Shown here: one piece after another, positions 19,306 through 26,782 of the stretch
Layout of the letters: each line of letters begins with the position of its first letter
How positions within the stretch are numbered: the first letter of the stretch is position 1
Source: Marinibaculum sp040216765
Lineage (GTDB): Bacteria; Pseudomonadota; Alphaproteobacteria; Ferrovibrionales; Ferrovibrionaceae
DNA: 64,000 bases
Reading direction: 5' to 3'
Assembly: GCA_040216765.1 (NCBI GenBank)
Contig: JAVJON010000019.1
Location: 124,001-188,000, forward strand
Translations under genes and position numbers: made by a program
The notes under the pieces: generated by a model
Databases searched by the model: none
The model's input: the letters and a program-made list of their open reading frames with translations, nothing else
What the model was told of the DNA's origin: nothing

Positions 19306-19623
19306 ATGGATCATCACGCGCATCGGAACATCGTCTGGCTTCCCTCGACCGGCCGTCTCGCGCCGCTCGGGAAACGCACCGTATCGGTGCGTGCGCGTGC
19401 CATGATTCGCCGTATTGCGATTGCGGCGGCGGGCCTCCCCCTGACCGCGTGCCGGGAGATCCTGGCCTGGCGGCGAAGCAGGCAGGCGCTGTACGACCTG
19501 CGGCATGCGGATCCGCGGCTGTTGCGCGACATCGGCCTGGACCATGCCGATCTGTGGCATGCCGTGCGGCATGGCCGTGACCGGCCGGCCACCGGCCTGC
19601 ATGGCGGCCAACGGCATAGATAG
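19306..19623 (+). CDS. DUF1127 domain small protein
   Basis: A 105-residue basic protein whose C-terminal half, WRRSRQALYDLRHADPRLLRDIGLDHADLWHAV, is a standard DUF1127 (YjiS-like) motif: an Arg-rich helix, a Leu-rich turn with D.RLLRDIGL, then a final helix. Related short DUF1127 proteins in Agrobacterium and Rhodobacter affect RNA turnover and phosphate or sRNA responses. The start has an aaaggag ribosome-binding sequence; an upstream in-frame ATG at 19240 lies in the promoter repeats and is rejected. Divergence from the MocR-type gene suggests that regulator controls it. Confidence 0.85.
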   Translation: MDHHAHRNIVWLPSTGRLAPLGKRTVSVRARAMIRRIAIAAAGLPLTACREILAWRRSRQALYDLRHADPRLLRDIGLDHADLWHAVRHGRDRPATGLHGGQRHR

Positions 19624-19740
19624 GGGATAGCCCCCGGGCGGTGGCGCAGGCGCAGGGCGCCGCCGCATGACGACAGACACCGATCCCGGCATTCCAGTTG
19701 CGGCGATGGACAACCGCGCGGGCGGGGGCTGCGGCCCCCG

Positions 19741-19785
19741 CCCCATCCCGGCCAGCCCCATCCCGGCCAGCCCCATCCCCGCCCA
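19741..19785 (+). repeat. 15-bp tandem repeat
   Basis: Two identical ccccatcccggccag units are followed by a third diverged copy, in the non-coding interval between the DUF1127 gene and the PAS sensor gene. It is probably replication slippage; no function is evident. Confidence 0.8.
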
Positions 19786-20738
19786 GTCCGGCCCGATCAC
19801 GGCATGTGGCCACCGGGCCGGCGCCGCCTTCCGCCCATCCTTCATGCCAGGCAGCCCAGGATTGCCTTATGCTTTCGCCGCAGCAGGTGCCAGGCACCGG
19901 ATCGCGCGGGGGATCGGCAATGGCAATCGGGGTTGATGCCGGCGGGGGCGAAGGCAGCCGGACCGTGGATCCCCGCATCATGGCGGAACAACTCCGCCTG
20001 TTCTGCCGCCAGTCCAGGGTCTCGGTCTTCGGCCATGCCTTCGTTGCGCTGGCAACCGCCGCGCTGCTCTATACCCAGCCGGTCGACCGGACGGCGCTGG
20101 TCGCCTGGGTGGCCGTCGCCATCCTGGTGGCCGTCGTCCGGTTGCTCATCTACCGGCGCTTTCCGGCCGCGTCGGCCGACCCCTCGGCCCTGCGGCGCTG
20201 GCCTGTGTTATTCCAGGCGATGTCCTTCCTGTCCGGCTGCGTTTTCGGCGGCCTGGCGGTGCTTTTCCTGGATCCTGCCATGCCCGAGGTCACCGGCTGG
20301 ATCCTGTTGATCGAAAGCGGCGTCCTCGGCGCCGCCATGGGTGCGTTCGCGATCTATGGCAGGGCCTATCGCTGGTACCTGGCGGCAATCCTGCTGCCGC
20401 TGATCGCGATGCTGCTGACCTTCGCGCGACTGGACATGGCGTTCGTCGCCCTGCTCGCCGCCGGCTTCGGCGTCTATCTCCAGCATTTCTCGCGCGGCGT
20501 GGAGGCTGTCCTGCTGGGGCAGATCGGCGGCCGCCTGGAGAACGCCGACCTGGCCGAACAGGTCGCGCGGCACGGGGCGCTGTTGCGCTCGGCCATCCAG
20601 GCGATTCCGAACGCGATCGTCGTGGTCGATGCGGAGGGCCGATTCCTCGACCATAACGACCGGTTCAGGCGCTTGTTCGACCTGCCGGATACCCTCTTCG
20701 AGACGCCCCTGACCCTGCGGCTGTTCAACCGGCTGCGC

Positions 20739-20743
20739 CAGGA
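20739..20743 (+). repeat. Target-site duplication, left copy (cagga)
   Basis: Five bases identical to 63190-63194, abutting the TG at the left prophage terminus. Five-base duplication is the hallmark of Mu-family transposition. Confidence 0.92.
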
Positions 20744-20748
20744 TGTAG

Positions 20749-20770
20749 CGCGACATCGGGTTTGGCCACA
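20749..20770 (-). other. Putative MuA-binding site R1
   Basis: A 22-bp site; on the minus strand it reads TGTGGCCAAACCC followed by gatgtcgcg. It begins five bases inside the prophage terminus, mirror-symmetric with L1 at the other end. Core: TGTGGCCAAAC. Confidence 0.85.
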
Positions 20771-20792
20771 TGTGACACCGCGTTTGGCCACT
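20771..20792 (-). other. Putative MuA-binding site R2
   Basis: A second 22-bp copy abuts R1 head-to-tail and on the minus strand reads AGTGGCCAAACGC then ggtgtcaca. Two tandem sites at the right end resemble the close R1-R2 arrangement in Mu. Confidence 0.8.
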
Positions 20793-20883
20793 ACCCCCCC
20801 CCTGAAGCAGCTGCGCGATCAGCCTTTGAGTGGTCATTGAACCGGCTTCGAAGGTTCGGCGAATACTTCCCGCTGGCAGCTGC

Positions 20884-22638
20884 TTAGCTGGCCTTCCGAG
20901 AGCGCTTGGGGCGCTCAGTCACGAGCAGCGGCTCTTCCAGCGGCAGGCCCTTCTGGGCGTCTGACTTCCCCCCTTTGAAGGATAGGCGCAGCGGTGGCTC
21001 CCGCCGGATCTGCTCTGGTGTGATGGTCTTGGGTCGCTTCTTGCCGGATGTGCGACGCGCGGCGGCAACAGACGAGATGATGTCATAGACCGGCGGGAGA
21101 TCGAGGCGACCGCGTCTGCCAGGCTGCAGCAGCTCCTCGATCGTCCGGATCTGCACTCTCGGCCGATGCTGGCCGCCGACTTCAATCGACCCTGCCTCTG
21201 CCGCCGTCTTGAGCATCTTCGGTGTTGGCCTGGCCAGTGTGATGAAGGCCCCCAACTTTGCGTTCTGGTTGTTCATCGTGCCGATCAGGTCGCGGACATC
21301 GGTGGGGCCGACATTCTCGCCCCCTTTCACAGAGACGATCGCCTGGCCGATGGCGGCCGCGCCGTCCTTATAGTAGATCAGGCCATCGACGCCTCCGTCG
21401 CTGCCCTTCTTGCCCTCATTTCGTGGCTGGCCGTCTATGAGCGTGAGCGCCCAGAGCTGAAACTCGTGGGGATCGTCCTTCGCTAGGCGCCGGGCGCCAT
21501 CGGTCGAAACCGGGACGCCCTTCACCTCGTAGTCGCTGTTCCGCTGAAGCGCCTTGTACTTCCGCAGCAGGCGCCGCTCGACTACGTCGATGGCCAGGAC
21601 AGTGATGTCCATGCCGATCCACCTGCGATTGAGGGCTTGGGCCGCCTCGATCGCTGTGCCGCATCCACAGAACGGGTCGAGCACCACATCGCCAGGGTTG
21701 CTGGACGCAGCGACGATCCGATCCAGCAGCGCCAGGGGCTTCTGGGTCGGATAGCCCAGAACCTCTTTCGAACGGTTGTTGAGGACCGGCAGGTCGGCCC
21801 ACAGGTTCTGCAGCGGAACTCCAGGCATTTCGTCGAGATATCGCTTGTACTGCGGCACAGCCCCCGGTCGGGTCTGAATGATCCGGCCCTGGTCGACGAG
21901 CTCCTGCATCTTGGCCTGGCTGTAGCGCCAGTGCCGCGAGACGCCCATGACTTCGTAGAAGGGGTTACCCTTCTCCGCACCGCCAGGGCCTTGGATGTTG
22001 TCCAACCGATATCGCCGGCCGCTCTCGTCGACCCGCCGATAGTCTCGCTCAACATATTTGTCATCATAGGGCAGGTGTTGGGTGTTCCAGATCGCCTTGT
22101 CGCTCTTCGCATAGAACAGGATCGTATCGGTGACCCGACCGAAGTGCCGAGCGCCCTGTTTTCCATCGCTATGGGCGTGTGACCGTTTCCATATGATCTC
22201 GTTCCGAAAGGCAGCTCCGCCGAAGACCGCGTCCAGGATAGTCTTCAGGTAGTGGCTGGCGGTGCTGTCGCAGTGCAGATAGAGGCTGCCGGTGGGGGCC
22301 AGGGTCCGGCGCATCTCGATCAGGCGGATCGTCATCATGGCCAGGTAGGCCATCAGGTCGCTCTTGCCCATGAAGTTGTGGAGAGCGCCGAGGATGCCGG
22401 CAGCGGACGAGCCGCTGACCATGACCTGCCTGAACGCCTCGTCGGCTGCTTCGCCCCACGACCAGGCGTCGGTGAAGGCCTTGTACTGGGCGCGATCCTT
22501 GGCCCCGTCTGGGGACTTGTAGAGGATGTTGTAGGTGGCCTTGGAGTTGAAAGGCGGGTCGAGATAGATCAGGTCGACGCTTTCATCGGGGACGGTCTGC
22601 AGCCAACCCAGATTGTCGCCGTAGTAGAGCGTGTTCAT
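20884..22638 (-). CDS. Adenine-type DNA methyltransferase fused to an Mrr-like nuclease domain
   Basis: The 584-residue product has permuted (beta-type) methyltransferase motifs: DLIYLDPPFNS (catalytic motif IV) near residue 25, then the AdoMet motif VLDPFCGCGTAIEAA at about residue 275, with PTQKPLALLDRIV before it. A C-terminal section (HEFQLWALTLIDG, GSDGGVDGLIYYKD, AIVSVKGGENV) has the spacing of an Mrr_cat PD-(D/E)xK nuclease. ATG 22638 follows ggagggggg. It is the last gene before the phage right end, the place Mu uses for its DNA-modification gene mom, so self-protection from host restriction is the likely role. Whether the nuclease part cuts is not known. Confidence 0.85.
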   Translation of the reverse strand: MNTLYYGDNLGWLQTVPDESVDLIYLDPPFNSKATYNILYKSPDGAKDRAQYKAFTDAWSWGEAADEAFRQVMVSGSSAAGILGALHNFMGKSDLMAYLAMMTIRLIEMRRTLAPTGSLYLHCDSTASHYLKTILDAVFGGAAFRNEIIWKRSHAHSDGKQGARHFGRVTDTILFYAKSDKAIWNTQHLPYDDKYVERDYRRVDESGRRYRLDNIQGPGGAEKGNPFYEVMGVSRHWRYSQAKMQELVDQGRIIQTRPGAVPQYKRYLDEMPGVPLQNLWADLPVLNNRSKEVLGYPTQKPLALLDRIVAASSNPGDVVLDPFCGCGTAIEAAQALNRRWIGMDITVLAIDVVERRLLRKYKALQRNSDYEVKGVPVSTDGARRLAKDDPHEFQLWALTLIDGQPRNEGKKGSDGGVDGLIYYKDGAAAIGQAIVSVKGGENVGPTDVRDLIGTMNNQNAKLGAFITLARPTPKMLKTAAEAGSIEVGGQHRPRVQIRTIEELLQPGRRGRLDLPPVYDIISSVAAARRTSGKKRPKTITPEQIRREPPLRLSFKGGKSDAQKGLPLEEPLLVTERPKRSRKAS

Positions 22639-22740
22639 CCCCCCTCCATGGCCTGTTGAACGGCGCATTTCAGCCGAATAGGACACGCAAATGGCGTGCC
22701 GGGCAAACGAGGTTCTTCTATTGCGGCGTCGGCACCCCAC

Positions 22741-23019
22741 ATGTTGTGGATGCGAAAAATTCGACCCCACTTGGTGCGCAGCTTCATCCTGCTCTACACG
22801 CTGGCGCTGTCGGCTGGCGCGCCGGTTGCCAAAGTTCTTGGGATAGATTGGCCTACTCCACCGGAGCGCTCAGTCGAAATGCTCCGGATGCTGATCACCA
22901 GTTCCCCGGCGATGACGGTACATGACGCCGTCGCCTATGCCGCCCGCAACCACGACTTGGGCCGCAATCCGGCTTGGGTGATCGAACTCCGGTATCGGAA
23001 CAAGTACGGCGACAGCTAG
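22741..23019 (+). CDS. Hypothetical protein on the opposite strand of the late operon
   Basis: A 92-residue frame beginning MLWMRKIRPHLVRSF has a hydrophobic segment (FILLYTLALSAGAPVA) and ends one base before the convergent thermonuclease gene. The DNA is less GC-rich than its neighbours. No family is recognised; the charged start plus hydrophobic stretch suggests a membrane or exported product. It reads against the late operon, like a cargo gene with its own promoter. The in-frame ATG at 22750 is an alternative start. Its reality is uncertain. Confidence 0.4.
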   Translation: MLWMRKIRPHLVRSFILLYTLALSAGAPVAKVLGIDWPTPPERSVEMLRMLITSSPAMTVHDAVAYAARNHDLGRNPAWVIELRYRNKYGDS

Positions 23020-23517
23020 TCACTGCCGATCCCCGGCCCGATACCTCCAGGGCTCTACGAACCTTCCCCTCCACATGCCGCGCTTGGCCGTCTTCGCAGC
23101 TTCCTCTTGCGGCACATAGTCCAGGCTGTAGCGCCGATAGGCCATCGCCCAGCCACTTTCCACCATCCAGGCGTTTAGGTCCTCGCCCGCCAGCCAGCAG
23201 ACGGCGACAGTGCGGCCGTACCGGTCCTGATCGGTCGGAAGGCATTCCACGTTTGCTGCACCGATCCGTGCCGCCAGGGCCAGCGCGGCGCGCCGACCGC
23301 AAGGCGAACTGTCGCCGGCGGCATCCTGGCAGTGCTGCGCAGCCTCGGGCGCGTCGATGCCGTGCAGCCGGATCCGCTCCCTTCTGATCTCCAGGGTGTC
23401 ACCGTCGATGACAGAGGCCCGCCCGATGATCGTTTCACCGGCCTCGGGCATAGGCGCAGCACAGAAGGCCAGAAAGCCCCAGAAGCCTATCGCCACGAAC
23501 AGATGCATCGCTTTCAC
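23020..23517 (-). CDS. Secreted thermonuclease-family (SNase-like) nuclease
   Basis: The 165-residue precursor has an N-terminal hydrophobic export signal (LFVAIGFWGFLAFCAAP) and an SNase-like OB-fold: ASVIDGDTLEIRRERIRLHGIDAPEAAQHC, CGRRAALALAARIG, QDRYGRTVAVCWLAGEDLNAWMVESGWAMAYRRYS. The conserved Asp pair, Arg, Glu and second Arg (DRYGR) typical of active enzymes are present. A GTG start overlaps the upstream gene stop (GTGA); ATG 23508 is an alternative. A calcium-dependent nuclease exported by a prophage may degrade extracellular or periplasmic DNA. It is probably an accessory gene in the late transcript. Confidence 0.82.
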   Translation of the reverse strand: MKAMHLFVAIGFWGFLAFCAAPMPEAGETIIGRASVIDGDTLEIRRERIRLHGIDAPEAAQHCQDAAGDSSPCGRRAALALAARIGAANVECLPTDQDRYGRTVAVCWLAGEDLNAWMVESGWAMAYRRYSLDYVPQEEAAKTAKRGMWRGRFVEPWRYRAGDRQ

Positions 23518-24143
23518 GTTCCCGGATACCCCGTCACCGGCCAGCCGGCCGTCACGTCGATCGCGTCCAGGTCGGCATGGTCCTCCGCGGCCTCGATCGC
23601 GTCGTGCAGGGCGCCGTGCTGGATGATCAAGGCCGTCAGGTAGGCGCTGATCGCCAGGGCGAAGGCCAGCATGGCCGCCGGCGTCGCCAGGGCGTAGCGG
23701 TCGTCGTCCGCCGTCCGCCACCCGAAATCGGTATCCCAGCTGGCCAGCTCCTGCAGCGCCACCAGCGCCTCCACCGTCTTGGCGATCAGCTGCACCTGGA
23801 TCGTGTCGTGCAGGGGGATAACGACGCCGTCATAGGCGCAACCTTGGGCGATCCGTTGGGCGTAGACCGCCGTCGCCGCGGCGCGCAGCGCCGCCTGTCG
23901 CGGCGCGAGCGCCCGGGCCACTTCGACCCGCTGCTCTTCGACGACCAGGCGCGGTTCGTCCAGGTCCTCGTCGACTTCCGTCACAGGCCACCAGCCCACG
24001 CCGTTGAGCGCCGGCACGCTGGCCGCATGCGGCGACAGATCGGCCAGGGTCGCCACGGCCAGCCCCCGCAGGGCGGCCGGCAGGTCCCCCGGCTGGCCGA
24101 CCGCGATCGGCGTTGGCGGGTTGACGTTGACCTTCTGCCACAT
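23514..24143 (-). CDS. DUF4376-like tail fibre accessory protein
   Basis: A 209-residue protein. The C-terminal part (YAQRIAQGCAYDGVVIPLHDTIQVQLIAKTVEALVAL, then ALATPAAMLAFALAISAYLTALI) has the pattern of the DUF4376 domain found at the end of phage tail-fibre or fibre-assembly proteins. It lies downstream of the Gly-rich adhesin, where assembly or tip proteins are expected. The assignment is by pattern only; the N-terminal 80 residues are unrecognised. Confidence 0.6.
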   Translation of the reverse strand: MWQKVNVNPPTPIAVGQPGDLPAALRGLAVATLADLSPHAASVPALNGVGWWPVTEVDEDLDEPRLVVEEQRVEVARALAPRQAALRAAATAVYAQRIAQGCAYDGVVIPLHDTIQVQLIAKTVEALVALQELASWDTDFGWRTADDDRYALATPAAMLAFALAISAYLTALIIQHGALHDAIEAAEDHADLDAIDVTAGWPVTGYPGT

Positions 24144-24166
24144 GCCGCAGTCTCCCAGGCGCCTTG

Positions 24167-25009
24167 CTAGACCGGCACCACGAACGGCACGGGTGCGCCG
24201 CTATAGTCCAGTGTCGCGAGCAGTACGGTGTCGATGTAAATCAAAATCCGGCCGTCCTGGCCGTCGTCGGTCGACGCGGTGCCACCGGCGCCGTAGCCCG
24301 ACAGCAAGGCATTCCGCGCCGCATGCGGTGTGGCCGCCGCGCCGTCCAGGTAGGTGACCGAGGTATAGACCGTCGGGTCTGCCCAGCTCGTGCCGCCTTG
24401 GCCGCCGGAGCCATTGTCGCTCGGCCCGCCGCCATCGCCGCCCGGCTTCCCGCCGCCGCCGCCGCCGCCGCCCGATAGCACAGTGAACTCGCCGGCGCCG
24501 TCGCCACCGTCCGGCCAGCCCTTGTCTTTGCCCCCGCCGACGCCGCTGCCCCCCGTGCCGTTGCCGCCCTGCAGATCGGAGCCAGCCCCGCCGTTCCCGG
24601 CGTCTGTGCCGGCACCGCTCTGAGGGGTCTGTCCGCCCGCCCCGCCAATCTTCGTGTCGCCCGCGCCGCCGCCGCCGGCCGCAATGGCAATCAGGTCGGC
24701 CAGGCTCGTACTGTCGCCGCGGAACAGCCGCGCCGATCCGCCGCCTTGGCCGGATCCCGCCGCCGCGACACCGGTGGCGCCCCCCTGCGGGGCCTGCAGC
24801 GTGAACAGGTCGCCGGGATAGACCGGCATCTCGATCTCGACGCACCCGCCGGCGCCGCCATCGATCCCGTCGTTATAGTCCGTGCCGCCGCCGGCGCCCT
24901 GCAGCACGACCTTCATGACCTTCGCCAGCGCGCCGGCCGCGCGCTGGCGCACGCCGCCGGGCATCACGGCCGTGGCCGGTGTCAGCCGCGGCATCGAGGC
25001 CAGGGCCAT
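24167..25009 (-). CDS. Glycine-rich tail protein, candidate receptor-binding adhesin
   Basis: The 280-residue product has an N-terminal half starting MALASMPRLTPATAV, a central region of poly-Gly tracts (GGGGGGGG, GGDGGG, GGSGQGG) and a structured C-terminus ending in hydrophobic residues (DGRILIYIDTVLLATLDYSG). Glycine-rich modules followed by a compact tip are typical of phage adhesins such as gp38-type proteins. Position at the distal end of the tail genes fits a host-recognition role. Start and stop overlap its neighbours by a base, so it is co-translated with the tail-tip set. Confidence 0.55.
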   Translation of the reverse strand: MALASMPRLTPATAVMPGGVRQRAAGALAKVMKVVLQGAGGGTDYNDGIDGGAGGCVEIEMPVYPGDLFTLQAPQGGATGVAAAGSGQGGGSARLFRGDSTSLADLIAIAAGGGGAGDTKIGGAGGQTPQSGAGTDAGNGGAGSDLQGGNGTGGSGVGGGKDKGWPDGGDGAGEFTVLSGGGGGGGGKPGGDGGGPSDNGSGGQGGTSWADPTVYTSVTYLDGAAATPHAARNALLSGYGAGGTASTDDGQDGRILIYIDTVLLATLDYSGAPVPFVVPV

Positions 25010-25422
25010 TACAGGTCACCGCCATTGGCGCAGAACACGATCCCGCCGGCCAGCGCAACGGCCGCGGCGGCGTACAGGATCGCCGAGGCCGGCAGGTAGA
25101 GCGGGGAGGCCTCGCTGTACTTCGTGAAGGCGGTTGTCGGCACGGCGGTCGTGTTGGCGACCGTGTGTGCGGCCATCAGCACCGAGTCCAGGTAGACCTT
25201 CGTGCTGCCCCCGTCGGTCGACAGGTACAGCTGCAACTCCGTCGCGGTGACTGTGGCGCGCGGCACCGCATAGAGCCTGGTGATGTTGCTGCCGTTCGAC
25301 CCTGCGGTCCACAGGGACACAAGGTTGCCGCCGGGGCTGGACCGGTCCGTTGTCGCCCCGGTCACGACGGCCTGCGTCGCCCTCAGGACCTGGACGAAAG
25401 CGGGTGTGGCGGTGACTGCCAT
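25009..25422 (-). CDS. Hypothetical tail-tip protein
   Basis: A 137-residue protein beginning MAVTATPAFVQVLR with Thr/Ser/Val-rich beta-type sequence (AELQLYLSTDGG-like ATELQLYLSTDGGSTKVYLD) and a hydrophobic C-terminal stretch (ASAILYAAAAVALAGGIVFCA). Such composition fits a trimeric beta-structured tail component. It overlaps the adhesin gene by one base. No family is recognised; the role is inferred from position between fibre-like genes. Confidence 0.55.
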   Translation of the reverse strand: MAVTATPAFVQVLRATQAVVTGATTDRSSPGGNLVSLWTAGSNGSNITRLYAVPRATVTATELQLYLSTDGGSTKVYLDSVLMAAHTVANTTAVPTTAFTKYSEASPLYLPASAILYAAAAVALAGGIVFCANGGDL

Positions 25423-25433
25423 GAACGTGCTCC

Positions 25434-25919
25434 TCAGTGCATGGAAAGGATGTAGCCCCAGGCCTGGCCGGCCGAGAGGCTGGCTGGGCCGGTGGCGCCG
25501 CGCGGGCCGCTGATCCCCAGCGTCCAGTCGGAATGGGTGCCGGCACCCGCATAGTCGGAGGCACCGACCGTGATGGTCAGGTCGCCGGCGGCATAGGATG
25601 CGACCTGGCCCAGCATCCAGGTGCCTGTCGGGTCCGCGGTCCGCGCCGCCAGCACATAGGTACCGGCCGCGAAGCCCCGATCGGTGCCGACGGCGAAGAC
25701 CTTGCTGCCGCTGCCGACGGCCACGCTGCTTTCGGACGTGGCCGCCAGGGCCTGCGCGGCCGAGGAGATCTTGCTGTCCATGAACAGCGCGGCGTCCCAC
25801 ATGGCGGCGATCCAGAGCGGCAGGGTCTTGCCGTTCGCCGTCGTCGGCGTGTTGTAGCCGCTGCTGTCCAGCAGGGTCGTGCTGACGGTGACGTTCAGGA
25901 AGGTGACGCTGTCGACCAT
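25434..25919 (-). CDS. Hypothetical tail fibre-like protein with short collagen-like motif
   Basis: A 161-residue protein of beta-rich composition (VDSVTFLNVTVSTTLLD, AGDLTITVGASDYAG), ending in a short collagen-like SGPRGATGPAS segment followed by AWGYILSMH. Gly-Pro-X repeats occur in phage fibres and may trimerise them. Its start overlaps the stop of the upstream gene by one base (TGATG). No family match is recognised. Confidence 0.55.
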   Translation of the reverse strand: MVDSVTFLNVTVSTTLLDSSGYNTPTTANGKTLPLWIAAMWDAALFMDSKISSAAQALAATSESSVAVGSGSKVFAVGTDRGFAAGTYVLAARTADPTGTWMLGQVASYAAGDLTITVGASDYAGAGTHSDWTLGISGPRGATGPASLSAGQAWGYILSMH

Positions 25920-26782
25920 CAGAAGACCTCGCGCAGGGTAAGGGGGATCGCATCCACGTCGGCATAGGCGCGCTCGATGGGGGACAGCTCGGCCAGCTCC
26001 GCCAGCCAGGCCTCCTGCAGCCACCGGGTTGGGTCCGACGGCGTCGGCAGCCACAGGAACGGCGCCCGGCGCGGCCGCCGCATCAGCTCGAAGAACCGGC
26101 CCATCGCGGTGGTGTGCTCGACATGGCCGAAGGTGCCGCGCCAGGTGCGCGGCTCGGGGTCGTCGGTGTGGTGGGCGGTGCCGCCGGGCGAGATCGTGGT
26201 GATGACGCGGGCCTCGAAGCCGAGCTGCGCGCCGTAGTCGTAGTTGGCCGCGACCTGTGTGCCCTGGCCCAGGTCGAAATACCCGCAGGCAAAGCTGTCC
26301 GCGCCGCTCGGCGTGACATCCACGTCCACCTCGATCGCCCGCACCCCGATCGGCGCGTCCAGCCAGATCGGCCGCGGCGGCGCGACGAAGGCGGCGATCT
26401 CCTCCGCGGTGTACTTCTCCGTCCACCAATGCGGGTCGCCATAATCGACGCTGCCCTTCGGGAAACAGGGCAGCCAGAACTCCTGGTCGCTGAGGGTCAG
26501 AACCAGGTTCGAACGCGCGACGTCGCTGAAGAAGCGCATCGTGAACAGGTCGTACTGGCCGCCCGTGTGCCCGACCCAGCAGAGATACTGGACCGGCAGG
26601 AACTCGCTCAGAGTGACGATGAACTTCGTGCTGTCGGTGGTGCCGTCGGCGGTCACGGCGGGCTTGCCGAGCGGCAGCTTGCCCAGCTGTGTGACCGGAT
26701 AGTCCGCGTCCCAGGACCCGCCCGAAAAGGTCGCCTTGCCCAGCCAGCTGGGGACGCCGATGACGGCCAGCTCCTGTGTCAT
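25919..26782 (-). CDS. Hypothetical tail-tip/baseplate protein
   Basis: A 287-residue protein rich in aromatic residues (VPSWLGKATFSGGSWDADYPV, DPHWWTEKYTAEEIAAFV, RRAPFLWLPTPSDPTRWLQEAWL). It overlaps the upstream gene (ATGA). Similar-looking distal tail proteins occur in Rhodobacter Mu-like and gene-transfer-agent-type tails, but no definite family is recognised. Its place after the tape measure and first tip protein supports a structural role at the end of a long non-contractile tail. Confidence 0.55.
   Translation of the reverse strand: MTQELAVIGVPSWLGKATFSGGSWDADYPVTQLGKLPLGKPAVTADGTTDSTKFIVTLSEFLPVQYLCWVGHTGGQYDLFTMRFFSDVARSNLVLTLSDQEFWLPCFPKGSVDYGDPHWWTEKYTAEEIAAFVAPPRPIWLDAPIGVRAIEVDVDVTPSGADSFACGYFDLGQGTQVAANYDYGAQLGFEARVITTISPGGTAHHTDDPEPRTWRGTFGHVEHTTAMGRFFELMRRPRRAPFLWLPTPSDPTRWLQEAWLAELAELSPIERAYADVDAIPLTLREVF

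Larger units (their letters stand above)
19869..20840 (+). pseudogene. Membrane-anchored PAS sensor protein, 5' part, interrupted by the prophage
   Basis: The product has a short cytosolic N-terminus, about six hydrophobic membrane segments (first near FGHAFVALATAALLY), then a PAS domain (LLRSAIQAIPNAIVVVDAEGRFLDHNDRFRRLFDLP) that breaks off after LFNRLRQ. The host frame ends at the 5-bp duplication at 20739-20743; the next 32 codons up to the TGA at 20838 are phage DNA. ATG 19869 and ATG 19920 are both plausible starts. The remainder of the PAS domain and further PAS units resume at 63190. Similar proteins end in GGDEF/EAL or histidine-kinase modules; which one lies beyond the window cannot be seen. 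A truncated membrane stub may still be made. Confidence 0.88.

Noticed and set aside
24390..24480. GC-only low-complexity tract as possible regulatory or origin DNA
   Set aside because: It is accounted for by glycine codons of the tail adhesin.
23514..26782. Invertible fibre segment (Mu G-segment type) or diversity-generating retroelement near the fibre genes
   Set aside because: No Gin-like recombinase, reverse transcriptase or matching inverted repeats flanking fibre genes were seen.
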